Part shown: in pieces, positions 1-10,678 of the stretch
Numbering within the stretch: position 1 is the stretch's first letter
How the letters are laid out: every line of letters starts with the position of its first letter
NCBI RefSeq assembly: GCF_036785885.1
Contig: NC_092320.1
Span: 22,817,557 to 22,881,556, forward strand
Source: Coffea arabica
Lineage: Eukaryota > Streptophyta > Magnoliopsida > Gentianales > Rubiaceae
Length of the DNA stretch: 64,000 bases
Direction: 5' to 3'
The notes under the pieces: model-generated
The model's input: only the letters and a program-made list of their open reading frames with translations
What the model was told of the DNA's origin: nothing
Databases searched by the model: none
Position numbers and translations under genes: made by a program

Positions 1-222
1 TTCAGCCCTCCTGGATCACCACATTTACTTTGAAATTAACAGTTGTGTTGAAGTAATTGTACGGGTTAATGTTTCTTTTAAGGTGATAATCTTGCTTATT
101 GCCAAATCATAGTAACATAATTGGTAATATGCATTCAGATTTTTAATTCCTAGCCATGAAGAGCCAAAATTATTCTTTCAATGTCAATTGTACAAGAACT
201 TACAATTTTGTTTGGCTGTTAG

Positions 223-3200
223 GAAATGGAGGAACTGATGGAGGAGGTCCAAGAAGCTAGAAGAATTAAACTAAAGCACCAGCCGAGCAAGGTTTGTTAC
301 TATTTTGTTCTGATATGCTTTTCTACATGGTCTTGTGGCATTTTTTTAATTATACATCTGATTTTTCATGCATTTTATTCTTTGAGCTACCTGTTCTCCT
401 TCAAGATTGACAAGTTTGGTTGCAGCATATTTCTATGATATAATAGTTAGCTGCTCAAGTCATTAAAAGAAAATAGTCCCGAAGTCCCATTAATGTTGTG
501 AGACTAGCTATTTTTGGTGTCCCATTGAAATCTTACTTTCTGAGAATGTCAAAGTTTATCAACTTTCCAACCTTGCCCTTAGTAAGTAGCTTAGCAATTC
601 AAACTTGACCCAATTTTTAAACACAATAGTGAAGTGAGATAAAGATACAAAGTGAAAAGAATTTCTGAATGCCTAAGACATTGTGCCCACCTGCTGAAGT
701 GACAACCTTAATCTCACCTCAGTAGCGAGGGAGTAGCTGTTTGTATGCAGTAAGCACAATAATGTATTTTGGACTTATGTAAATATCTCATCTATATCTG
801 ATGGAAGAACAGAATGAGTTTTTGGAGCAAAATAATTTGAGATCTAGCTTAATATTGGTCCATAAATATGCTTCTTTAGGGCAGCTTTAGTTGCAGCTTC
901 GAAGCCTAGGTAGCCATTTCCTTGCTCTTTCAATGAGGGAGGCAAGCTAAACAAGGCCTACTTAACTGCAAAAGGTGAGCTGTGAATCCTGTCCCATCGG
1001 CTAACCTGATTTGTGAGAGTTGTTTTATGGACTTTAACCATAGGTCTTAGTTTCCAGCTGATATTACTGATTTTGTCAACATAATATGACAGCGAATTCT
1101 TGTGTATAGATGGCTGTGCTTCAGGTGATGATCAACTAGGCAAAGTAACTCTATTCATGATGTGCTTAATTTATCTTTATTCGTTGTTTCTTAGATTATG
1201 CTCTTTATCATATTTTTTGTTTCTAAGTTTGAAATGTTGGAAAGTTTCCTCTTCTGAAGCTAAATTATCTATAAATAGCAATTATGTTCTATCAATTTTG
1301 TAGGTGATGGACATGGAATATGAAGTCCGAGCACTAAGAATTGAAATCAGAGAGAAGTCCTCAATTTCATTTAACCTTCAAAAAGAGGTCAACTAGAATT
1401 TCTGGCTTCTTTTATGCTTTTTTCTCGTACAAATTGAACTGCAATTCTCTTCATTCAATTTTCTTATGAGTTGTGTCACCATATGCTTGTCCCATGAAAT
1501 GTTATGAAAATTTTCATTGTTTGAAGGCAAACTCAGGAGATATCTAATTATACTTCTACTTGTTAAGCTGACTGGAACTAGTTTCCACAACTTATCATTG
1601 GAGCCACTTATTTGCTGGATATATCCTGTTCCAACTTCTGTTTCACCCATAAGTACCTATTCTGTTCCTCTTTACTCTATTTTGCTTGGTCCAATTTCAG
1701 CTCATGTTCGGTAATTCAAGCCACTCATCAGCTTATATAATGTTATAGTCTATTGTCCAGGCACACTGTGATGAAAATGCCTCAGGAAGAATGGGTTTTT
1801 AGATATTTATCACATTTAATGGCATCCCATCATGAGATGTTTCGGGCTGTGTAGTCAACTATCAATTCCTCTTGTTCAAGTTCATCTGGCTCAGAAAGGA
1901 TATCTCAACAGCTATATTTCTATTGTGAATTTTTGTTGAATGAAAAAAAAAGACAGTTCAACCACTACCTACTATAACCATATTGAACATGAAAATCTAA
2001 AGTGGGAAGCTCAAGAATGAGACTATTCTGTGTTGTCCAAATGCTTTTCTTTGCTTTTGCTGCCCTCTGACTCCTCCCACTGAAATCAGAAATTTGTTTG
2101 CTCTTAAATGATAAAATAGCTGTAAGAGACTTATGTCCTCATAATTTGCAGCTGCTAATGAACAAGAGAGCTGAGGAAAATAAATTCCTGCCATACGAGA
2201 TAAGTGGATCTGAAACTTTAGGTTCAATATTACGAGTTCAACCCTGCTCAAATGAAGCTACTGAGCTTACAAAATGTTCAATCCAATGGTATCGTTTATC
2301 ATCTGAGTGCAGCAGAAGAGAACCCATCTTAGGTAGTAATCTTTCTTAGTATGTTACTCTCAAATACTGGTTTTGTGCATGCCAGTTGAAATGCATCTGG
2401 TTACATCCTGAGCAGTGGTTGAACCATCTCATTTTAGATGTTTGTGATGGATTTTTTTCTCCTTCATGGAAGCTCCTCATCTTAATGTTGCATCCTGTTT
2501 TATATTTTTAGTGCATTGCTTTTGTTTCCTTTCATGCTCTTTAGTTATATACTTCCTAGTCTTCTTTCTCCATGTTTTATTCTTGAAAGATGCTTTTCTT
2601 TATGCATCTCTTTTCCATTTGAGAGATACTGGAAAACCTATTTGTTTGTCCTGTAGACTAGGTTATTGGTTTAATGATTAGCTCCTAATAAATGAAAACT
2701 AAAAATTCTGCTACTTAAAATGTTCTAATGATTCATTGTTGTCGCTTATAGTCTTGACAAGTTTGTTAATTGCTACCAGGTGCCAACAAATCTGTATATG
2801 CTCCAGAGCCAATTGATATTGGAAGAGTTTTGCAAGTGGATATAACTTCAAATGGCCAGACAGTTTCCGTGACAACTGCTGGTCCTATTGATCCTGGTTT
2901 GTATGCTGTGGATCAGATGTCAATCATTTCTCCTAACCATTTATAGACTCGAAAATTCTGTTCCCTATCTGTGCTTCTCATTTTCCAGTTGTTTGCAATA
3001 ATTAGCTCTCTATGTTTTTTATTTTTATTTTTAATCCCAGTGATCATTTCATTTTTAAATGCAAAGTCTTACTAAGCACTGTCCTACAGCTGCTGGACTG
3101 GAGAATTATGTTGAGACACTTTTGCGGAAGTCAAACTCTGAATTTCATGTATGTCCCCATTATTTCTCATTTGACTTTCGGCTAATAAATGACTTTTATT

Positions 3201-5146
3201 GCTGCATAGCATTAAACTCTGTGGACAGTGTAATGCTTTACCCACGCTTTCTACCTTTTGGCAACTTACTTTTTAGTTTAGGTGTGGAATAGCTTTCTAA
3301 TGCACTAGTCATTGCGGGTTTTCTACTAGGTATATTTCTTTACAATCCATACATCACATGCTGTTACACTGAAATTGGATCTTTTCAGTCTTTATAAAAG
3401 ATCATAAAGTAATCACAAGAACCAATATACTATTGGGATATCCACTGAGAAGAATACTTCTGTAATTCATTAATAGGTGGTATTATTCATCACCCATTAT
3501 GCATTTCTACAAATATAGAGTCTTGGACCTGCATTTTGGAGCAGGTGGAAGAAAGAGTTCTCCAATTTTGAAAATGTGTTTCAATCAACATCTATACCAT
3601 TCTCCTAGCAACTATGTAGAATTACAAAATTGTTATTCATTTCATAATTAGTCTTGATTCACGTCTGTAGTTTACATGCACAGTGATTTTTCATGTTCAA
3701 CTTCACTCTGTCTCATTAGCAAATCCATGGGATTTTGAACAGCTACTGAGTTAGATGGAAACAAATCCATATTTAATCATTTATAATCTGGGATGTGTTT
3801 TTGCTTACCATGACTGGCAAAAAAGCTGCCCCACGAGCTTCCATTCTAGTGTATTTTCCAATTGATTCCTACACATCTCATCGTTGAATTTGTACTGTGT
3901 TTCCTGTAATACCTGCTGCTGAAGTTTTTACCAGCAGAACCCATTCGACCATACTTGTACCACCTATTTCAAAATAGGAATTTGCTGTAACTTACGGTTA
4001 GCTGAGTGGCAATATTTAACTTACAGTCATATTCCAACTTAATCAATTTAAGTCATGTGGCCTTTATCACTTGTTTTAAAGCTTAGTCAGATACCTGCAG
4101 TGGCTTAGGTAGTCATGCACACTGAAGAAAGTATATCTGGTGGGGTTGGATATCACCATTGTTGTGCAGGATTTTTCATGGCTTGGTCACACCAAAAAAT
4201 ATTTACACGAGAAATACCTTCTATACAACATTTAGAACTCAAAATTTGTTCATCAACTGCTAACTATTAGATTGACTGTTCTTCATTTCAAGACCTGTTT
4301 GTTTATTGAAATTTTCAATAATCAATTTTTCCGTTCTGGATATCCAGATATTAGTTCAATTTGTCCATTGTGGACATGAAACCTTATTATTTTATTTGTT
4401 ATGGCTCTTATTCAGTCCAGATCTTAGTCAGATCAATTTTTTTTGCAGGTTGTTGTCTCTCAAATGAATGGAAGGAACTATTCCTCGCATTCAACACATG
4501 CATTTCATATTGGAAAAATGAGGATGAAGCTTTGTAGAGGATGGATTACGAAGGCTAGAGATTCTTATTCTGGGTCGATGCAGGTACTAAACAGGGGCAA
4601 TGCTCACATTCTTCTAAAAGTAAATAGGATGGAAACATGGAACAAATTAGCCAGCAGGCCTCCTATATTTTGTACATGATATTCCGTTATAGCTTGTCCT
4701 TTGACTGCAATTTCGACTCAGTTCCTACTTTTTCTCTGATAGCCTTGTTTAGTTCTCCTATATGCTCGAGTGCAACTTGGATTGTAGTTAGATGGTGTTT
4801 TCGGACTTTTATTTTCCAAGGATTAGGATATGAGTTCTGTTTTCTTCTTTCAGCAGTCAGATCTTCCTTATGGATTGAAATTCATTGCAACTTGACTGGT
4901 TTGTTTTATATTATGTGTAGCGTTGTTTTTTACGTATCATTTGTCAATCTCATTATGGGGTCTGAGGTGTCAGATCCTACCAATTCTAGATGTTCATTTC
5001 AGAGACACAGATGATCCAGTTTTGGCCTACAAAGCAACAAGAAAATTGTCTAACACAGTATTAGATGATATCCTGACAAACATGCTGAAATTTCCCTACT
5101 GAAACATGCTTTACTTCACAAAATTCTTAGATGTCAATTTAAGATA

Positions 5147-5185
<39 letters not shown>

Positions 5186-6632
5186 GTATGCATTATTGAG
5201 GGAAACTGCAATACAGAGAGCTCTGTGCTTGATGCTACAGGAAAGATTCCCTTGAGTATTGTATTATTCTACCAATTATTGAGTAATTAGACATTGTTTC
5301 CCACTGTCTACTTTCTGAAGTATAATATATGAAAATCTTTTTCTTTTCTTGGTTCTCAGGTATAATTTCTCTCCAGCAATTCATCGCTTGGTTAATCTAC
5401 AAGCTAAAAGAACCGAGCAATGAATAATATCTTTTTTTCTTTTTCTGATTCAGCTATGCGGATTTAGAGGAGGAGGGAATTCTGCAGCCAAGTCCTTGTA
5501 TTGGCAACCAAGGAAAGGACAAACCTTTGTTCTAGTGTTTGAATCTGAAAGAGAAAGAAATGGAGCCCTGATGCTTGCCAGGAAATATGCCCTTGATTCC
5601 AATGTAAGTAGCTTTATCCTCTCTTCACGGTTTTTCTTTAGCTACTAGCTCTTAACGATCAATCCCTTTGTCTAGTCCACAAAAGTTTAGCACCCATTGA
5701 CTCGATTTTGGTTTCAATCTGTTCCCCCCCCCTCTCTCTCTCTCTCTTATTACACATAATACTTCTTAAACGCACGAGTGTGTTTGCTTTGCTCCTTTTC
5801 CAAGTACTATATTGCACACACTGAATGGGAACAGATTTGACCTTTAACGAGTTTCGACTCTTCAGAGATGTAACTTTCTAGGAATTAGTTTCTGTGTATA
5901 CTTAATCATCCATTGTGGAGTCGAATCTTTATGAAATTTATTGTGACTCTATAGAAAGGTATAAGAAGCAGTCACTCGTTGCCATTCAAATTACAATAAG
6001 CGTATCTTTCATGAGATTCAAATGATCCAAATCATACAAGTAATGCTTTTCTACAATTAGTGTCATATTCTCAGAGCCTGTGAATTCTCTAACAGTTTGC
6101 ATGGAGAGTTGAGGACCAAGGTAGTCAGCACTACCTGTCACTAGTACTCTAGCTGATGTCTGCATCCCAGATCGTTCTAATGTGTTATGCACATCAGTAC
6201 CAAATAGATCAATCACATCTTTCCCAGTTGCCAACATACCAAGAACACTAGATGCTTCACAAATCAGAACCTTTTGCATATTACTCTGGGAGAGTAAATC
6301 AGTCTTCTTTCAACATGTCTTGAGTCTTGACTCTTTGTAGTGCTTGATTCAGCTCTTTGTCCATTAATGTAAAGAAAAATGCCAAAACCAAGAAACTGAG
6401 TTAATGCCAAATGAAGATTTGGTTTCTGTCATGTCTATAGCTTCATAGATACTAAAGTGATAATTCTGAATGGCAGGATTTGGTTTCTGTCAATGTCTAT
6501 GGCTTCAAGAAACTGAGTAAATGCCAAATCAAGATTTGGTTTCTGTCATGTCTATAGCTTCATAGATACTAAAGTGATAATTCTGAATGGCAGGTCATGC
6601 TTGCTGGACCAGATGATGATGCTTTAGTGTAA
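223..6632 (+). CDS. SCAB1: SCAB1-like plant actin-binding protein (3' part, eight exons)
   Basis: This is the C-terminal part of a stomatal closure-related actin-binding protein; the family binds, bundles and stabilises F-actin in guard cells. Exons: 223-291, 1304-1387, 2152-2332, 2780-2896, 3090-3148, 4449-4583, 5454-5603 and 6594-6632 (stop TAA 6630-6632). All junctions are GT-AG with matching phases, giving 277 residues. The first exon encodes MEELMEEVQEARRIK, a typical SCAB coiled-coil segment, followed by VMDMEYEVRALR. The later exons encode the Ig-PH region (SIQWYRLSSECSRRE, SVYAPEPIDIGRV, KLCRGWITKA). The N-terminal actin-binding exons lie left of position 1, so bases 1-222 are intron. 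The last intron carries a duplicated acceptor. Assignment rests on recalled family sequence; the gene looks intact here. Confidence 0.93.
5152..5183. repeat. (CT)n microsatellite in a SCAB1 intron
   Basis: About 15 uninterrupted CT units lie in the intron between exons 4449-4583 and 5454-5603. A shorter C/CT tract occurs near 5726-5748 in the next intron. Confidence 0.95.
5986..6279 (-). other. Unexplained 97-codon antisense open frame in the last SCAB1 intron
   Basis: An ATG-started frame of 97 codons lies antisense within intron 5604-6593. It has balanced residue use (for example SSVLGMLATGKDVIDLFG), unlike the F/L/S/K-rich chance frames nearby. An in-frame stop lies 14 codons upstream of the ATG. 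I do not recognise a family. It could be a retro-inserted gene scrap, an antisense transcript or chance. Confidence 0.25.
6389..6593 (+). repeat. Near-perfect tandem duplication carrying a second splice acceptor
   Basis: Copy 1 (6389-6476) and copy 2 (6506-6593) are offset by 117 bp, differ at only two or three positions, and both end in TGAATGGCAG. The copy 2 acceptor joins the final SCAB1 exon at 6594. The 29 bp between copies is itself a partial third copy of the unit's middle. Using the copy 1 acceptor would put a different reading frame at the C-terminus. Confidence 0.9.
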
Positions 6633-8603
6633 AGTTTAACCAATTTCTAATTTTTCCACTAATGTGAGTAGCATGAGGCTTTCAAGTGTGATTATCTCCA
6701 TTTTCTTGTTTGTTTGTATTGATTCCACTAATTAGTTACATCCACTCTAGGCAAGGTTTTTGTTAGCCTAATCATTGGTTGTAACAAAATCTACTAATCA
6801 TCAATGGTTTATTTCAGCTCATTGCCTTCTATAGGAATGGTCTCTTTTTTTTTTTTTTTTTTGACCTTTCTGTGTGTGGTAGGGAGGGCTGAAGGCCTAT
6901 TATGGCGACTTTATTCAAGAGTCGCAAAATTCACGATTTTTTGCCCTCAACCACAAATGTTAATTTTCTTTTAATTTCTATTTTCTAGATATGGCGAATC
7001 TAGTAAAATGACTGTCAATCTGATTCTTGAAGAGGGTTTTTGATAAAAAAAAAAAAAGAAGAAGTATTTTATAAAAGTTTGAAATAATCTGAGAAATTAT
7101 ATTTTTCTTTTTTGATAAAAGACTTGTTACCTATCACCTAGGAAACAACAAAAAAATCATGTGTCTAAATAATTTTTACACATCGGTTACTTTTATGCTT
7201 GTGCAGATTTCTGCCTGTAATCAATATATATGGATAGCAATATTTTCTCAAATATGATTTTGTTTACATTATAAAGACATTTTAAAATCAATTTGGATAG
7301 CAATTTGTCTTACAGTTTTCTAGTATCAATAATAAATAGTTTCAATTTGCTCCCCTTAAATAAGAAATCCGAAAATAATTGATATAATCCAAAACCTGCT
7401 CCACTAATTTATTCCTTATTTGCTATGGACATTTTCTGTTGATATCAAAATCTATTCTGTTTCATAATTATCCAAAATAAAATTTATGCCAAGCATTGTT
7501 ATTTGACTTGCTCTACCAATGTTTTGACATTTTAATTTATTTTATTTTTAACTCTAGTTGAACTGAAATTACATAGTTTTAACATCAATATCAAATTCAA
7601 TGATATGTTGGCTATGAGGTCCTTTCGATTGCAAATTTTCAGGAGTCTCTTAGGCAAAAAAAATTACTGTAATACTTTTTAGAATCTAACGTGTACGAGG
7701 TAAAAAGTTAACTAAAAAATATATAATTTGTCTCTAGAAAATATCAATCCAAACAGGACCTTCGCCAAAGGGGTAATAGTGTCATTCATGTAAAAGGGGT
7801 AAATGTCAATTTACTCCTTCAAGATCAAGGAAGAATATAAAAATTCTTCGCAAACATGGATCAGAACAATAGAATATGAGCAATGCTGTCTTGTAAATTT
7901 TTAAATATATTAATTAAAATCTCTTCAGTGCCACCTCCGGGTATGGGCGCAGGGATTAAAGGAAGAACTCGCAGAAAAAGCTAACTGTATATATTATATC
8001 ATTTGTCCAACTTTAGCATTGATGCCTATGAAAACAAATCACACAACTAAAACTTAGAATAAAGAACTATATGTTGAATCTATTGGAGGTTCAAAACGAA
8101 GAACCAATTAGAAGTAATAGGATCAAGCATGTGATCATAACTTATACACCAATAGGAGATCAGAGTTTTAGTCCTTCTTACATTAGCTTAAAATAGAAGA
8201 AAGTGGAAAATGCTTTTAGCAAATTTAATTCCAAACCGAATATTTATTTGCATAATGAGTTCAAATTTCATTTACTTTACACATTTTCAATTAAAGGAAT
8301 AATAATTTTTTTTACAGATACTTTAAAGTTTTATCATATCAAAAGTTAGACTTTAATTAAAAAAAAAACTTAACTTAAAATGGTATCCCGTTCACAAAGG
8401 AAAAAAATGGTGTCCCCTTTTTCTTTTTCTCAAATTTACTCCTTTTATAATTTCAGATAAATAAAACTAGTTGCCTAAGTGAAAAAACCTACAAGAAAGT
8501 AGCTCCAAAAAAAACCCACAAGAAAATAGCTCCAAAAAAAACCCAAAGAAAGATGAAAATAATGTAAATAGAAATTTTTCTATATCAGAAAGAAGTTTAG
8601 ATG
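6633..8603. other. Intergenic AT-rich DNA after SCAB1
   Basis: It contains the presumed SCAB1 3' UTR, a poly-T run at about 6845-6862, poly-A tracts and a short duplicated phrase near 8490-8545 (AGTAGCTCC/AATAGCTCC followed by A-runs). No coding potential was seen. Confidence 0.6.
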
Positions 8604-10118
8604 GGTTAATTGCAATAAAACTGATGAACTTTTGTTGTCTTGCATTTTTCCCCGTGGATTTTCAAATGGAAAACCACAAGGACTCTCGAGATCTAGGAAT
8701 TTTACTCTTTACCTGCAACTTATTTTATTATTGCAGTTATTTTCTTTCTGGTCCTTCATTGCTCTTTATTTTCTTTCTTTTTCCTCCCTTCATTTAGACA
8801 TCTTTACCTCCCACTGAATACTTAAAGCATCGCTAGACTTTTTTTAATTATCACAAGCTAATATTCTTTTAACGTTCTACCCAAAAATGTTAAAATAGCA
8901 AAAACTATAACCTAGTTGACTTCAAATACCATACATCCTGGTTTGTATCAATAGTAACAAGTCTGTTTACGGTCTTACCATACACAAAGATCTAGATTGA
9001 AATATCACAAAGGAATTTCTAATTGAATATTTTGTTTATTTGAATGAAATATAGAAACTGTAAAAATTAGAAAAGAAAGATACATAAAAGATAAGTAAAG
9101 AAACATTAAATTCAATACAAACACCTAATATAAATTGAGTATAATTGGCATAGTTATTGAACTCGGCCCGACCTGGCGGTTCAACTGGTCAACCTGGTGA
9201 ACCGGCTATGAAACCGAGTTGAGTTGTTAATTGGATCATTTGTGCAAGAAATCTGTTGACATGTCAACGAATCAGTGCGGTTGAACCGGACGATTTTGTA
9301 AGAACCCGATTGTTGTGTTAAAAATATTTAGAAGATATTGCAATGGAGAATTGAACGTTGAACCTCAACCACAAGAATGAAGCGCGCTAACCACTGAACC
9401 AACAAGTCATATGGTGTCTGTATTGCCCTTCTATATATATATTAGACCTTTATTCTTATTTTATTTCTTCAAAACAAAATTTGTTTAGAATTTTTTAATA
9501 AAATTTTATTATTCCCCAAATTCTATAAGTTATGAATGGATTTAAAAAATAGCATATTACACAATTCATTTTAAAGACAAATATTATTCTTAATAACTTT
9601 TTGCACTTAAAATTCGTAAATAAACTAGATAACTATACTTAGATAAAATTTTATACTTGAAATTTGGTGGATTACTAATTAAAATTATATTTTGTTAATT
9701 CTTATAAGAATTAATGATTTTATAATAAATTGGACTAATTGAGTATTTACTATGACATAGTTTATTATAGTTTCAACCATATTAATAATTATGAAATATA
9801 ATATTTAAGCATATTTAATGACTCACCGGTTGGATTACTCACCCACTGGTTGAACCAGTAATCCATTGACTCACTTCTTTTACCGGGTTCCTCTTCGGGT
9901 CGGGTTTAATAACTATGATAATTGGAGAATTTTGGTGAAGAATGAATAGAAAGAAAGAAAGATTAGAATTTAGAAGGAAAAGAAAAAGAAACAAACAAAA
10001 TATTTGATGATATTTTGGTCTACGAACATTAAAATGGAGGTAAAGTGCTTACTCAAAAAGTTGGAGAGTGTAAACTGCAATCCACCAAAAGTTTAGTGGG
10101 GTTTCTTGCAATTAATCC
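8604..10118. mobile_element. Candidate old inverted-repeat DNA element, host of a nested MITE
   Basis: The left end reads GGTTAATTGCAATAAAAC and the right end, reverse-complemented, GGATTAATTGCAAGAAAC. Both continue to AACTTTTG, giving imperfect terminal inverted repeats of about 30 bp. No exact target duplication was found (AAGTTTAGAT against AAGTTTTAAG is only suggestive), and no transposase frame is present. The hAT-type MITE at 9149-9917 lies inside it, so this element is the older one. Confidence 0.4.
9149..9917. mobile_element. hAT-type MITE with exact 8-bp target duplication
   Basis: The left terminus reads CATAGTTATTGAACTCGGCC and the right terminus, reverse-complemented, CATAGTTATTAAACCCGACC. 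The same 8 bp, ATAATTGG, flanks it at 9141-9148 and 9918-9925. An 8-bp duplication is the hAT signature. At 769 bp with no open frame it is non-autonomous. The GAACCGG/GGTTGAACC-rich subterminal sequence is typical of this kind of plant element. Confidence 0.88.
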
Positions 10119-10377
10119 AAGTTTTAAGTAACAATTTTCCCCCTTTCTTGCAATAACAAAACTGCCCACGCTACACCGCCGGAGTTTACCATTTTGGTCT
10201 CCAAGTTGCAGCAGCGACAAAATGAGGGTTAAAACCGTCAAGAAATAAATTTCTTTGTCCACGTGGCGAAATACCATTATTCTTTTTCGAAATCCATCAA
10301 GCTATGGTGGAAGCGACTGTAGAGAATCATGCTATAACCGACTTACCATTTATAATAATTATAAAATTAACCCCACA

Positions 10378-10513
10378 AACGGTAACTTTGAACAGGCGCA
10401 ACGGCTAAAAAGAGGCAACAGAGAGCGCAGTAGCCTATTTAGAAACCCAATTGACAGCCGTTGGATCAGCCTCTTAATCCAACGGTCAAGATTTCCACAA
10501 AAATAAGACCGTT
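10378..10513 (+). promoter_or_regulatory. Cluster of MSA (mitosis-specific activator) elements
   Basis: Five AACGG cores lie within 136 bp: 10378-10382 (+), 10400-10404 (+), 10458-10462 (-), 10481-10485 (+) and 10509-10513 (-). The one at 10478-10488, TCCAACGGTCA, matches the consensus YCYAACGGYYA exactly. Two of the others match all but the last base. MSA elements bind three-repeat MYB factors that give G2/M expression to plant B-type cyclins. The cluster is 166-300 bp upstream of the cyclin start codon, as expected. Confidence 0.9.
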
Positions 10514-10678
10514 GGAGACAAAGCGCCTCTTCTTCAGCTTCAAAAAGAGAACTCTTCTCCGCTTTCCCAATTCTCATAGACAGAAAGAGAAAGAGAAGGG
10601 AAGAGATCTCCAGAGAGAAGGGATCTCCAGAGAGAAGAAGAAAGAAGGAGAAGAAGAAGAAAGGCTTTTTTCATTTTA

